From Methylobacterium soli (GTDB lineage: Bacteria; Pseudomonadota; Alphaproteobacteria; Rhizobiales; Beijerinckiaceae): a DNA stretch of 64,000 nt. Position 1 is the stretch's first letter, and every line of letters begins with the position of its first letter. Both the position numbers and the translations under genes were made by a program. The notes under the pieces are model-generated. The model made no database searches and was not told the DNA's origin. It worked only from the letters and a program-made list of their open reading frames with translations. The DNA lies in NCBI RefSeq assembly GCF_008806385.1, contig NZ_VZZK01000013.1:1-64000 (forward strand). The letters are read 5' to 3'. Positions 52,734 to 61,882 of the stretch are shown here, piece by piece.

Positions 52734-53294
52734 ATGAGAGACACGCGCAGCGCGTTGCTGAACGAGGCCGAGGCGCTGGTGCGGGGCCGCGGCTATGCAG
52801 GCTTCAGCTATGCCGACCTCGCGGAGGTGGTGGGGATCCGCAAGGCGAGCATCCACCACCATTTCCGCACGAAGGAGGATCTCGGCGCCGCGCTGGTGGC
52901 GGCCTATGCGGAGCGCTACGACGCCGCGCTCGCGAAGATCCGCGCGGAGGAGCAGGGCGGCGTCGCCCGGATCGAGGCCTATGGCCGGCTCTATCTCGGC
53001 GGCGTCGAGCAGGGGCTCGGCTGCCTCTGCGCCGCCCTCGCGATCGAGGGCGCAGCCCTGCCGGAGCGGCTGCGCCAGGACATCGTGCGCTTCTTCGAGC
53101 ACCACATCGCCTGGCTGGAACAGGTGCTGCGCGAGGGCCAGGCCGATGGCAGCGTCCGGGCGAGCCTCGACCCCGTCGTGCAGGCTCGCTTCGTGGTCTC
53201 GACGCTCGAGGGCGCGCTGCTGATGGAGCGGTTGCTCGCCGGCCCGACGGCTTTTACGGGCACGCTGCGGGCCCTTAGCGAGAGCTTGCGCTGA
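52734..53294 (+). CDS. TetR family regulator, divergent from the quinoprotein-relay operon
   Basis: The 186-residue protein has the TetR helix-turn-helix L-L-N-E-A-E-A-L-V-R-G-R-G-Y-A-G-F-S-Y-A-D-L-A-E-V-V-G-I-R-K-A-S-I-H-H-H-F in the first 45 residues, of the subgroup with I-H-H-H-F in place of I-Y-x-H-F. The ligand domain contains G-C-L-C-A-A-L-A, whose Cys residues could sense electrophiles such as aldehydes. Divergent orientation across a 125-base spacer with an operator-like palindrome makes it the likely repressor of the relay operon. Confidence 0.9.
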   Translation: MRDTRSALLNEAEALVRGRGYAGFSYADLAEVVGIRKASIHHHFRTKEDLGAALVAAYAERYDAALAKIRAEEQGGVARIEAYGRLYLGGVEQGLGCLCAALAIEGAALPERLRQDIVRFFEHHIAWLEQVLREGQADGSVRASLDPVVQARFVVSTLEGALLMERLLAGPTAFTGTLRALSESLR

Positions 53295-54070
53295 GCATCG
53301 GTTTGCAGATCACAGGACCTGCCTGTCAACATTCGGCAAAATATCGCCAGGATTTTAGGCCTATGCGGCGGCCCCACTCAAGCTGAATTGCCAAGGTATC
53401 TTTGGTACGCGCGCGGGTTCGACTTTCACGATGCGCGGCGAAGGCCGCTCCGGCGGCCGCAGGCGGCAATGGTCGCGCGCCGACGACATGAACCACGAAG
53501 CTGCGCTCATGCTTTTGCTTCGAGCCGCACGGCCATCGACGCGGGCTGATCGGACGCGCAGGCGCCAGATCTCGCAAGGGAGCGCGGATCATGCACCTGT
53601 GTTGAATTTTTTCAAAGAAATGCAGCATCGATAAGTTCAAATCTAAAAATACAAAAAATCTGAAAAAGACCTGACGTCGCTATTTTCATCAATATAGATT
53701 TTTACATAACCACCGATCTAATTCGCGGTGATTTAACATTTGCTGAAGAACGGACGATTGATCCTTTCGTACTGTCGCGCTCGACGCAGCCGCATTGGCG
53801 AACGATGCGCGACCGACCTCACGGGTCTGTCCGCATCCGGGCGGCTCCTGCCCTTCGGGCATGCGGGAAGGGTTTTCCATGAGCGGTCAGCGAAGAAGCC
53901 TCATCCGCGTGTTGCTGCGCCGCGATCGCCACCGCCGCTCGCGACGATGACGCCGCACTGAGCCTCCTCGATCCCTGACACGCATCGGGCAGCCCCCGCT
54001 CCGGCTCGACCGGCGGAGCCCTGCCGGCTGCGCGCCCCCCTGCGAACACGCCGTGAAAGGACGTAGCGAT
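53295..54070. other. Gene-free region with a strongly AT-rich patch upstream of the peroxidase
   Basis: About 775 bases without a convincing gene; short frames have no homology or ribosome binding site. At 53600-53750 the DNA is clearly AT-rich (runs of A and T), standing out from the surroundings. It may hold the peroxidase promoter or mark acquired DNA. Confidence 0.4.
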
Positions 54071-55957
54071 ATGGCAGCCTATTCCGTCGACGGTTCCGGC
54101 AACAACCTGTCCCAACCCGGCCTCAACGCGGCCGGCACGAATTTCGCGCGGCTCGGCGCAGCGCATTTCGCGGACGGAATCTCGTCCCTCGTCGATGGAC
54201 CGAACCCGCGCACGATCAGCAACATCGTCGTCGGAGAGGGCGACCCGACCATCCCGAACCCGCAAGGCCTGTCGGGCATGCTCTACGCCTGGGGCCAGTT
54301 CATCGACCACGATCTCGACCTCAGCCTGACGGACCACGTCACGCCGATCAACGTCCTCATCCCGGCGGGCGACGCCTATTTCGCGGCCGGCAGTCTCCTC
54401 CCGATGACGCGCGCCGTGATCGATCCGGCGACGGGGGCCGGCACGGGCAAGCCGGCGATCGCCGTCAACGCGATCAGCGGCTGGCTCGACGCCTCCATGG
54501 TCTACGGCTCGGATACGGCGACCGCCGCGAGTTTGCGCCGACCCGACGGGCATCTGGCGACCTCGGCCGGCGACAACCTGCCGATCGTGAACGGCGCCTT
54601 CGTGGCGGGGGATGTGCGCGCCACCGAGAACCCGTCGCTGACCGCACTCCAGACGCTGTTCCTGCGCGAGCACAATTTCCAGGTCGACCGGCTGCACGCG
54701 GCCGATCCGCGGCTCGATGGGGAGGCCCTCTACCAGCAGGCCCGCGCGATCGTGACGGCCGAGATCCAGCACATCACCTATGACGAGTTCCTGCCCCACC
54801 TCCTCGGGCCCGGCGCGATCGGGTCCTATCGGGGCTACGATGCCGGAATCGATCCGCGGATCAGCGTCGAGTTCGCCGGCGCGGCCTACCGGTTCGGGCA
54901 CTCGATCGTCTCGGCCGAGACCGAGCGCGTCGACGAGGCCGGCAACCTGATCGGGCCGGGGCTCGAACTTCGGGACACGTTCGGGATGACGCCGGCGGCC
55001 TTCGCGGCGGCGTCAGGCGCCGACGGCTTCCTGCGCCATCTCGGCGACGACGCCTCTCAGACGATGGATGTCCGCATCGTCGAGGATCTGCGCAACTTCC
55101 TGATCGATCCACCAGTCGGCCAGGACCTGGCGAGCATCAACATCCAGCGCGGGCGGGATCTCGGGCTCGGCACCCTCAACGAGACCCGCGAGGATCTCGG
55201 TCTCGCGCCCTACCACGACTTCTCCGAGATCACCGGCGATCGGGCGACGGTCGCGGCGTTGCGCGAGGCGTTCGGCACGGTGGATGCAGTCGATCTCTGG
55301 ACCGGCGGCCTGGCCGAGGGTCATGCGCCGGGTTCGCTGATCGGCCCGACCTTCTCGGCCATCATCGGCTCTCAGTTCGAGCGCCTGCGCGACGGCGACC
55401 GCCTCTGGTACCAGAACGATCAGTTCGATCGGGAGACGCTGAGCGACATCCAGCACACGAGCCTGTCGGACATCATCCTGCGCAACACCGACACCCAATT
55501 TATCCAGGACGACGTCTTCACCTTCTACGATCGTCACGGCAGCGATGTCGCATCCGAGCATCCGGAAGCGCCGCAGCTCGTGATCGGCACGCCAGGCGAA
55601 GCGCAGCTGGTGGGCGGCGCCGAGAGCGACATGCTGGTGGCCGGCACCGGCCACCAGACCCTCACGGGCGGGGGCGGAAGCGATCGGTTCGTCTTCACGA
55701 CGGACACGCGGGCCGTCATCACGGATTTCCAGCCCGGGCGCGATCATCTGGTCTTCGAGGAGCAGGCCGGCGCCGGGGGCGATGCACATGGCCGGTTGGC
55801 CGCCGCAAGCCTCCATCACGGGCACCACGCCTCGACGGCCGAGCCGATGATCGTCCAGGTTCAGGGGCATGCGGTCGTGATCTACGGCAGCGTTCAGGTG
55901 GCCCTGCCGGGGATCTCGGCGACTGAACTCCGTCCCGACGATTACAGCTTCGCCTGA
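54071..55957 (+). CDS. Animal-type haem peroxidase with C-terminal RTX-like segment (secreted)
   Basis: The 628-residue protein belongs to the peroxidase-cyclooxygenase superfamily. The distal site G-Q-F-I-D-H80-D-L-D-L, the R-E-H-N motif (199-202, with the catalytic Arg) and the proximal His277 in Y-R-F-G-H-S-I-V are all present. There is no N-terminal signal peptide. The C-terminal part has an RTX/haemolysin-like nonapeptide region (T-G-G-G-G-S-D-R-F-V-F near 540) followed by a beta-rich end, suggesting type I secretion; no secretion genes are adjacent. AAAGGA precedes ATG 54071. It would oxidise halides or organic substrates with H2O2 outside the cell. Confidence 0.88.
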   Translation: MAAYSVDGSGNNLSQPGLNAAGTNFARLGAAHFADGISSLVDGPNPRTISNIVVGEGDPTIPNPQGLSGMLYAWGQFIDHDLDLSLTDHVTPINVLIPAGDAYFAAGSLLPMTRAVIDPATGAGTGKPAIAVNAISGWLDASMVYGSDTATAASLRRPDGHLATSAGDNLPIVNGAFVAGDVRATENPSLTALQTLFLREHNFQVDRLHAADPRLDGEALYQQARAIVTAEIQHITYDEFLPHLLGPGAIGSYRGYDAGIDPRISVEFAGAAYRFGHSIVSAETERVDEAGNLIGPGLELRDTFGMTPAAFAAASGADGFLRHLGDDASQTMDVRIVEDLRNFLIDPPVGQDLASINIQRGRDLGLGTLNETREDLGLAPYHDFSEITGDRATVAALREAFGTVDAVDLWTGGLAEGHAPGSLIGPTFSAIIGSQFERLRDGDRLWYQNDQFDRETLSDIQHTSLSDIILRNTDTQFIQDDVFTFYDRHGSDVASEHPEAPQLVIGTPGEAQLVGGAESDMLVAGTGHQTLTGGGGSDRFVFTTDTRAVITDFQPGRDHLVFEEQAGAGGDAHGRLAAASLHHGHHASTAEPMIVQVQGHAVVIYGSVQVALPGISATELRPDDYSFA

Positions 55958-56111
55958 CCAGACGGGGCGGGCCGGACGCGGTGGAGAGAGGCCGCGTGGG
56001 CCCGGATACGCTTGCGCGAGCGTCGAAGCGGTGCTGGGCCTGCACTCACCAGATCCGGACGCGGGCGGGGCGTCGCGTCTGCCCAGGCTCAAGGATCCCG
56101 CCGCCGGAACC

Positions 56112-56840
56112 TCAAGCGGACTCGGCGACGAACCGCGAAAACCCCTTCGCCCGGAGGTCGCAGGCCGGGCAGGTGCCGCACCCGTAGCCCCAGGCGTGGC
56201 GCGCGCCGCGCTCGCCGCGATAGCAGGTGTGGCTGTCCTCCACGATGAGGTCCACGAGCGGGCGCCCGCCGAGGTCCTCCGCGAGGCGCCAGGTTTGCGC
56301 CTTGTCGATCCACATCAGGGGCGTGTGCAGCACGAAGCGGCGATCCATCCCGAGATTGAGCGCGACCTGCAGCGCCTTGATGGTGTCGTCGCGGCAATCG
56401 GGATAGCCGGAGAAATCCGTCTCGCACATGCCGCCGACGAGGTGGCGCAGGCCCCGCCGGTAGGCGAGCGCCGCCGCGAAGGTGAGGAAGACGAGGTTGC
56501 GGCCGGGCACGAAGGTGTTCGGCAGCCCGCCGGCCTCGAAGCCGATCTCGGTCTCGCGGGTGAGCGCCGTCTCGGAGACCGCGCCGAGCGCGTCGAGCGA
56601 GAGGGTATGATCCTGCCCGAGGCGGAGCCCCCAGGCCGGATCGATCCGGCCGATTCCCGCCCGCAGGCCCGCGCGGCAATCGAGTTCGACCCGGTGGCGC
56701 TGGCCGTAATCGAAGCCGAGCGTCTCGACGCGGGGAAAGCGCGCCAGCGCCCAGGCCAGGCAGGTGGTGGAATCCTGGCCCCCCGAGAACAGGACCAGCG
56801 CGCCGTCATCGGTTTTCGCGTCGGAGGTGGCCTCGCTCAT
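56112..56840 (-). CDS. queC: 7-cyano-7-deazaguanine synthase
   Basis: The 242-residue enzyme converts carboxy-deazaguanine to preQ0 using ATP and ammonia. The PP-loop [12 protein letters not shown] is at about residues 15-26, [10 protein letters not shown] near 110, and the zinc-binding Cys cluster is C-Y-R-G followed by [13 protein letters not shown] near the end. It lies downstream of queD and queE on the same strand (order queE-queD-queC in transcription), forming the deazaguanine module for queuosine. Confidence 0.95.
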   Translation of the reverse strand: MSEATSDAKTDDGALVLFSGGQDSTTCLAWALARFPRVETLGFDYGQRHRVELDCRAGLRAGIGRIDPAWGLRLGQDHTLSLDALGAVSETALTRETEIGFEAGGLPNTFVPGRNLVFLTFAAALAYRRGLRHLVGGMCETDFSGYPDCRDDTIKALQVALNLGMDRRFVLHTPLMWIDKAQTWRLAEDLGGRPLVDLIVEDSHTCYRGERGARHAWGYGCGTCPACDLRAKGFSRFVAESA

Positions 56841-56858
56841 CGTGTCGTCGACCCGCTC

Positions 56859-57218
56859 TCAATCGCCCGCGTATTCGGCCCAGGACATCGGCGTCTCGTA
56901 GAGCTTCACCGCGGTCAGGCCCGGGAGGCCTGGCTTCGTCCGATGCCAGATCCAGGCCGCGATGGTCTCGGCGGTCGGGTTCTCCAACCCCTCGACCTCG
57001 TTGAGGCAATGGTGGTCGAGGCGCTCCAGCACGGGGGCGAAGACCCGCTCCATCTCGTAGAAATCCACGATCCAGCCCGTGCGGGCATCGACCGCGCCGC
57101 CGATCGTGAGTTCGACCCGGTAGGAATGCCCGTGCATCCGGGCGCAGCGATGGCCCTCGGGCACGTTCGGCAGACGGTGGGCCGCCTCGAAGGTGAAGGC
57201 CTGGGTGATCTTCGTCAT
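56859..57218 (-). CDS. queD: 6-carboxy-5,6,7,8-tetrahydropterin synthase
   Basis: The 119-residue protein shows the zinc ligands in F-E-A-A-H-R-L-P (His near 14) and C-A-R-M-H-G-H-S-Y (about 25-33), with the catalytic Cys in the same segment, plus D-F-Y-E-M, L-D-H-H-C-L-N-E and the late E-T-P. ATG 57218 gives the normal family length; upstream in-frame starts would add non-family residues. It makes the substrate for QueE. It is 18 bases from queC and 44 from queE. Confidence 0.95.
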   Translation of the reverse strand: MTKITQAFTFEAAHRLPNVPEGHRCARMHGHSYRVELTIGGAVDARTGWIVDFYEMERVFAPVLERLDHHCLNEVEGLENPTAETIAAWIWHRTKPGLPGLTAVKLYETPMSWAEYAGD

Positions 57219-57262
57219 GGTGGGTCTCGTCGCGGGCTCTTTGCCGGCGCGGCTGTCCGCGC

Positions 57263-57895
57263 TCAAGGGATACCGATCAGCTTGTGCGTCTGCAGGGACA
57301 AGCGCCAGCGGGCATTGGCCCGGCAATAGGCCACCGCCGCGCCGGTATTCGCGACGCGCTCGGGCCCGTCCATAGGCTGCAGCCAGTGGTGGCGGAAGTC
57401 GAGAGCGGCAAAATCCTCCGGGTCGAGGCCGTTCTGCGGAAAGACCAGCTTCAATTCATGCCCGCTCGCCTGGACGAGGGCGTTCCCGGCTTTCGGGCTG
57501 ACGCAGATCCAGTCGATCCCGGGGGGAGCGGGCAGCGTCCCGTTGGTCTCGACCGCCAGGGTGAAGCCGCGGGCATGCGCCGCCGCGATGAGCGCCTCGT
57601 CGAGCTGCAGCAGCGGTTCGCCGCCGGTGAAGACGACGTAGCGCGCATGCGAGCCGCCTTCCCAGGTCCGGGCGATCGCCTCCGCCAGAGCCTCGGCCGT
57701 CGCGAAGCGGCCGCCGCCTTCGCCGTTCAGGCCGACGAAATCGGTGTCGCAGAAGCGGCAGGCCGCGCTCGCGCGATCCTCCTCCCGGCCCGACCAGAGA
57801 TTGCAGCCGGCAAAACGGCAGAAGACCGCCGCGCGGCCCGCCTGCGCGCCCTCGCCCTGCAGCGTGTGAAAGAGTTCCTTGACCGCGTACGCCAT
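57263..57895 (-). CDS. queE: 7-carboxy-7-deazaguanine synthase (radical SAM)
   Basis: The 210-residue protein begins M-A-Y-A-V-K-E-L-F-H-T-L-Q-G-E-G-A-Q-A-G. Its iron-sulfur cluster motif is C31-x14-C46-x2-C49 rather than the usual C-x3-C-x2-C, the unusual spacing known for some QueE enzymes such as that of Burkholderia multivorans. V-F-T-G-G-E-P-L-L-Q-L and V-E-T-N-G-T are the SAM and substrate-binding motifs. It is first in the que operon. I found no preQ1 riboswitch pattern upstream. Confidence 0.95.
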   Translation of the reverse strand: MAYAVKELFHTLQGEGAQAGRAAVFCRFAGCNLWSGREEDRASAACRFCDTDFVGLNGEGGGRFATAEALAEAIARTWEGGSHARYVVFTGGEPLLQLDEALIAAAHARGFTLAVETNGTLPAPPGIDWICVSPKAGNALVQASGHELKLVFPQNGLDPEDFAALDFRHHWLQPMDGPERVANTGAAVAYCRANARWRLSLQTHKLIGIP

Positions 57896-58231
57896 CGTTC
57901 CGTCGTGCCGCCCGACCCGCCACGGGGCGGCGCCGGCATCCTGCCTGCAAAAAAACGAGCTTCGCCCTGCACATAGGCCCAGGCGCGCTCCGACGCCACC
58001 GCGCGAGCCATGCGATCGGCGCCACCCGAACCTGTGGGTGTGGGCGCACCGCCATCCTCTCGCCACGGAAGCGGCGTTGAACTCCGGTCCGAAACGCCGG
58101 GTTTCAACCGATCGGCCGGGGATCGTCCCGCCGCCCGGACTCGCCGAAGCTTGGCCGTTGACCTACCTTGCCGTGAACGACCCGGTGCCGGGGGCGCCGC
58201 CGGATCGATGGATCCTCTCGAGACAGGCCTG
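57896..58231. promoter_or_regulatory. Divergent intergenic region between queE and the D,D-carboxypeptidase gene
   Basis: A 336-base spacer that must hold both promoters. TTGACC at 58157-58162 is a possible -35 for the carboxypeptidase gene but no good -10 follows. A run of seven A's at 57949-57955 is the only notable AT tract. No gene is seen. Confidence 0.35.
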
Positions 58232-59734
58232 ATGTCGAATCGAATCCTGAGGCGCTTCGTCCTGAGCATCGCCACGGTGGCGGGCTTGATCGGGGCGGGC
58301 GCGGCCGGCGCCGTGACGGCACCGATCCTGGTCGTGGAGGTCGATTCCGGCAAGGTGATCTACGCCCAGGGCGCGACCGACCCCTGGTATCCGGCCTCGA
58401 TCACCAAGCTGATGACCGCCTACGTGGCCCTCGATCTCGTGCGGCAGGGCAAGGTCTCGCTCGACTCGCTGATCACCATCTCGCCGGCCGCCGCCGCCGA
58501 GCCGCCCTCCAAGATGGGCTTCAAGCCCGGTACCCAGCTCACCCTCGACAACGCCCTCAAGATCATCATGGTCAAGTCGGCCAACGACGTGGCCTGGGCC
58601 ATCGGCGAGAATCTCGGCGGCTCGATCGAGGGCTTCGCCGACCTCATGAACGACACCGCCCGCCGACTCGGCATGCGCGAGAGCCGCTGGTTCAACCCGA
58701 ACGGCCTGCCCGACCCGCGCCAATGGACCTCGGCCCGCGACATGGCGGTGCTCGGCCGGGCACTCCTGCGCGACTTTGCCGATTCGCGCGGCCTGTTCTC
58801 GATCTCGGCGATCCAGTTCGGACGCTCGGTCATGGCCAACCACAATGGGCTGCTCGGCCGCTACGCCGGGGCGGACGGCATGAAGACCGGCTTCATCTGC
58901 TCGGGCGGCTTCAACGTCGTGGCGAGCGCCACCCGCAACGGGCGCCGCATCCTCACCGTCGTGATGGGCCAGCCGAGCGCCCGCGAGCGCGACCTCAAGG
59001 CCGCCGACCTGTTCGATTACGGCTTCAGCCAATCGACGGGCTGGACCAACCAGAGCCTCGACGCGCTGCCCGCCTCCGGCATCGCGGCGGCCCCGGACAT
59101 GCGGCCCTATATCTGCGACAAGCGCAAGCCGATGCCGGTCGACGAGGGCCAAGGCGCCATCATCGCGAGCGCCGGGGCGGCCGGCGCCAGCGCCGACAAT
59201 GCCAACGCGCAGCTGATGGCGGCCGCCGCGCCGCCCTCCTCGGCGCTCGCCTTCGCGACCCTCAACAGCGCGAACCTGCGGACCCGCGCCCTGCCGCCCC
59301 GGGCGCCGCTGCAGCCGATCCTGGTCTGGATCGGCCGCGATCCGGCCGAGGGCCAAATCATGCTGAACGAGCAGGAAGAGGCACAGAAGGCCGAGCGCGA
59401 CGCCGCCCGAACCGCCAAGCTCGAAGCCGCGAAGGCGAAGCGCGAGGCGGCCAAGCAGGCCAGGGCCGAGAAGGCCGCCGCGCAGCCGAAGCCGGCGGCC
59501 GGGGAGCCGGACGCGAAGCCGAAGGCCGTCGCCCGCGGCGCGAGCGTGCCGAAGGCGGCCTCCGCCTACACGTCGGTCGAGTCGAAGCCGGGCATCCCGC
59601 AGGCAAAGGGAGGGGCGCCGCACGCAACCAAGCCGGCCGCCGCCAAGCCGGCAGCACCGAAGGCCGTTGCGGCCAAGGTCGCGCCGAAGCCGGCCGCGAA
59701 GAAGCCCGCAATCCAGGCCAAGGCGAAGGAGTGA
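58232..59734 (+). CDS. D-alanyl-D-alanine carboxypeptidase with long Ala/Lys/Pro-rich C-terminal tail
   Basis: The 500-residue protein has a signal peptide and an S11 penicillin-binding-protein domain: S56-I-T-K59 (nucleophile and base), S116-A-N118 and K218-T-G220. G-x-D-G-M-K-T-G-F-I is the usual context of the third motif. It removes the terminal D-Ala of peptidoglycan stem peptides in the periplasm. The tail from about residue 355 is first coiled-coil-like (E-A-Q-K-A-E-R-D-A-A-R) and then Lys/Ala/Pro-rich; it replaces the amphipathic anchor of DacA and may bind the cell wall or envelope. It stands alone. Confidence 0.92.
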   Translation: MSNRILRRFVLSIATVAGLIGAGAAGAVTAPILVVEVDSGKVIYAQGATDPWYPASITKLMTAYVALDLVRQGKVSLDSLITISPAAAAEPPSKMGFKPGTQLTLDNALKIIMVKSANDVAWAIGENLGGSIEGFADLMNDTARRLGMRESRWFNPNGLPDPRQWTSARDMAVLGRALLRDFADSRGLFSISAIQFGRSVMANHNGLLGRYAGADGMKTGFICSGGFNVVASATRNGRRILTVVMGQPSARERDLKAADLFDYGFSQSTGWTNQSLDALPASGIAAAPDMRPYICDKRKPMPVDEGQGAIIASAGAAGASADNANAQLMAAAAPPSSALAFATLNSANLRTRALPPRAPLQPILVWIGRDPAEGQIMLNEQEEAQKAERDAARTAKLEAAKAKREAAKQARAEKAAAQPKPAAGEPDAKPKAVARGASVPKAASAYTSVESKPGIPQAKGGAPHATKPAAAKPAAPKAVAAKVAPKPAAKKPAIQAKAKE

Positions 59735-59817
59735 GCCGAGGCTCCGGACGACGCCCAATCGCTCATGAATTGTTCCGAACGATTGAGGCGCGCCGCCGGG
59801 CGGGGTAGGCCGGGCGC

Positions 59818-60897
59818 ATGACCGACGCACCCCGCCGTCCCGAGCCGATCCCGCTCACGCTCCTCACCGGTTTCCTCGGAGCGGGCAAGACCACGCTCCT
59901 GAATCGGCTCGTCGCCGACCCGGCTTTCGCCGACACGGTCGTCATCGTGAACGAGTTCGGCGAAATCGGGCTCGATCATCTGCTGATCGAGCAGGTCGAC
60001 GAGGACCTGATCCTGCTCGGGGCCGGCTGCCTCTGCTGCACGGTGCGCGGAGACTTGATCGCCACCCTCGAAGACCTGCTGCGCAAGCGCGACAACGGTC
60101 GCATCCGGCCCTTCCGCCGCGTCGTGATCGAGACGACGGGCCTCGCCGATCCGGCCCCGATCCTGCACGCGCTGATCTACCATCCCTATCTCGTCCTGCG
60201 GTACCGGTTGCAGGGCGTCGTCACCGTCGTGGACGCCGTCAACGGCGACAACACGCTCGACGTGCATCCGGAGGCGGTGCGGCAAGCAGCAGTCGCCGAC
60301 AGGATCGTCCTGACAAAAACGGATCTGGCGGGCGCGCAGAGTGATGCCCTGCGCGCCCGCCTTCACGATCTCAACCCCTCGGCCCCGATCGACCCTCCCG
60401 ACGTCCCCGCCGGGACGCTGCTTGGCGGCTTCTTCGGCCTCGACGGCAAGAGCGAGGACGTGCGCGCCTGGCTCGGCGCCGAGCGCGTCGCGGCGGAGGA
60501 GCACCATCACCACGACGTCAATCGTCACGATGCCTCGATCCGCGCCTTCTCGCTGACGAGCGACGCGCCGGTGTCCCGGGCCTCCCTCGAGATGTTCCTG
60601 GACCTTCTTCGGTCGAGCCAAGGGGCCAAGCTGTTGCGCCTCAAGGGCTTGGTCGCGCTGAAGGAGGACCCGGAGCGTCCGGTGGTGGTGCACGGCGTCC
60701 AGCACGTCATGCACATGCCCGTCAGCCTGCCGGCATGGCCCGACGAGGATCGGCGCTCGCGCCTCGTGCTGATCGTGCGCGATCTCGACCCCGCCTTCGT
60801 CCAGAGCTTGTGGGACGCATTCCTCGGGCGTCCGCGCCTCGATGCCCCGGATGCTGCGGCACTGACGGCCAATCCCCTCGCCATCCCGGGCGCCTGA
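59818..60897 (+). CDS. CobW/COG0523 family GTPase (metal chaperone type)
   Basis: The 359-residue protein has Walker A G-F-L-G-A-G-K-T-T (18-26), the metal-binding G-A-G-C71-L-C73-C74 motif, E-T-T-G-L-A-D-P-A-P (about 108-117) and the guanine-specificity T-K-T-D. A His-rich stretch E-E-H-H-H-H-D-V-N-R-H near residue 230 would add metal binding, and a CobW C-terminal domain follows. Members deliver zinc, cobalt or other metals to target enzymes. No Zur-like box was recognised upstream, so the metal is undecided. Confidence 0.92.
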   Translation: MTDAPRRPEPIPLTLLTGFLGAGKTTLLNRLVADPAFADTVVIVNEFGEIGLDHLLIEQVDEDLILLGAGCLCCTVRGDLIATLEDLLRKRDNGRIRPFRRVVIETTGLADPAPILHALIYHPYLVLRYRLQGVVTVVDAVNGDNTLDVHPEAVRQAAVADRIVLTKTDLAGAQSDALRARLHDLNPSAPIDPPDVPAGTLLGGFFGLDGKSEDVRAWLGAERVAAEEHHHHDVNRHDASIRAFSLTSDAPVSRASLEMFLDLLRSSQGAKLLRLKGLVALKEDPERPVVVHGVQHVMHMPVSLPAWPDEDRRSRLVLIVRDLDPAFVQSLWDAFLGRPRLDAPDAAALTANPLAIPGA

Positions 60898-61010
60898 ACC
60901 GGTTCGGGGCAGGGGGCCGCGGCATCATCCTTGATCCGTCACCGCCAAAGGGCGCCCCGGGGGTGCCGGATCGTCCCGAAATGGGACGTGGACGGGATCA
61001 GGATGCAACG

Positions 61011-61877
61011 ATGGCGCGACGCTTCACGATCATCGCCGGTGGCCTCTCGAACGCGCAGACCAGGGCGGATGCGCGCCCGCGCGACTGGCGGGTCGACCTG
61101 ACGCCGGTGGAGGGGGTGACGCCGGAGACGATCGCGGCTTGGCGGGCGCTGCTGACCCGCAGTGGCGCGCAGGAGCCGCATTTCGCGGATCCGGACTACA
61201 TCCTGCCCGCCGCCCGCCACCAGGCCGCCGGGCGCGATCTCGTCTTCGCGCTCGTGTGGGGAGCGCAGGCGCACGGAGCCGAAACGCTCCACGCGGTCGT
61301 CCCGCTGGCACTGCCGCATCCGATCTGGGGCGCGCGCCGCGCGGCCTTGTGGCGACCGCCGGGCCTTGCCGGACCCATGACCCACCTGATCGAGGGCCGT
61401 TACGCCTCGGAGGTCGAAGCGGCCTTGCGCGCGAATCTGGCGTCGGCCCGTCGCCGCCTGACCCTTTCCGATCTCCCCGGTGGCCCCGCCAAGAATATCG
61501 GGCGTCCCTCGCTTCAGCTGCTCCCGGGGCGCCACGCGCCCCCTGTCCGCACGATCCCGGCGCACAACTTCGTGGGCATTCGCGCGAAAACGGATCGGCC
61601 GGCGATGGAGATCGAGCGGATCTCGGAGCCGGTTCGAATCCGCGATGCGGTCGAAGCGTTCCTGGTCCTCGACGCGCGCGCCTCGCGCAAGCCGATCGTG
61701 GCCGACCCCGCTGAGGCCGCGATGGTGCGGGTGGTCACGCGCCTCTTTGCCCGGCGCCGTCAGGTGAGCGTCGATCTCGCGCGCCATCGCGGCGAAATCG
61801 TCTCGGGAGCGCTCCAACTCGGGGCCGGAGACGGCAGCGTGATCTGGCGGCAGGCCGCCCTCGCGAGCGCGGGGTAG
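61011..61877 (+). CDS. Hypothetical protein, possibly GNAT/BioF2-like fold (288 aa)
   Basis: The frame from ATG 61011 has codon use like its neighbours. The N-terminal half contains P-H-F-A-D-P-D-Y-I-L-P-A-A-R-H and D-L-V-F-A-L-V-W, then L-H-A-V-V-P-L-A-L, followed by a W-R-P-P-G-L-A-G-P-M-T-H-L-I segment. This reminds me of the start of acetyltransferase-like proteins of the BioF2 group (substrate strand, then 'I-x-P-L' and 'G-x-x-x-x-D'), but no catalytic motif is clear. No signal peptide or membrane segment is seen. It converges with ptsH, and only 5 bases separate the two stop codons. Confidence 0.65.
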   Translation: MARRFTIIAGGLSNAQTRADARPRDWRVDLTPVEGVTPETIAAWRALLTRSGAQEPHFADPDYILPAARHQAAGRDLVFALVWGAQAHGAETLHAVVPLALPHPIWGARRAALWRPPGLAGPMTHLIEGRYASEVEAALRANLASARRRLTLSDLPGGPAKNIGRPSLQLLPGRHAPPVRTIPAHNFVGIRAKTDRPAMEIERISEPVRIRDAVEAFLVLDARASRKPIVADPAEAAMVRVVTRLFARRRQVSVDLARHRGEIVSGALQLGAGDGSVIWRQAALASAG

Positions 61878-61882
61878 GGGAG

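Noticed and set aside
57896..58000. preQ1 riboswitch upstream of queE
   Set aside because: The minus strand has a T-run but not the small hairpin followed by an A-rich tail that defines the aptamer.
59756..59785. Inverted repeat CAATCG / CGATTG before the CobW-family gene as a Zur box
   Set aside because: The arms are only 6 bp with an 18-base spacer and do not resemble known Zur sites.
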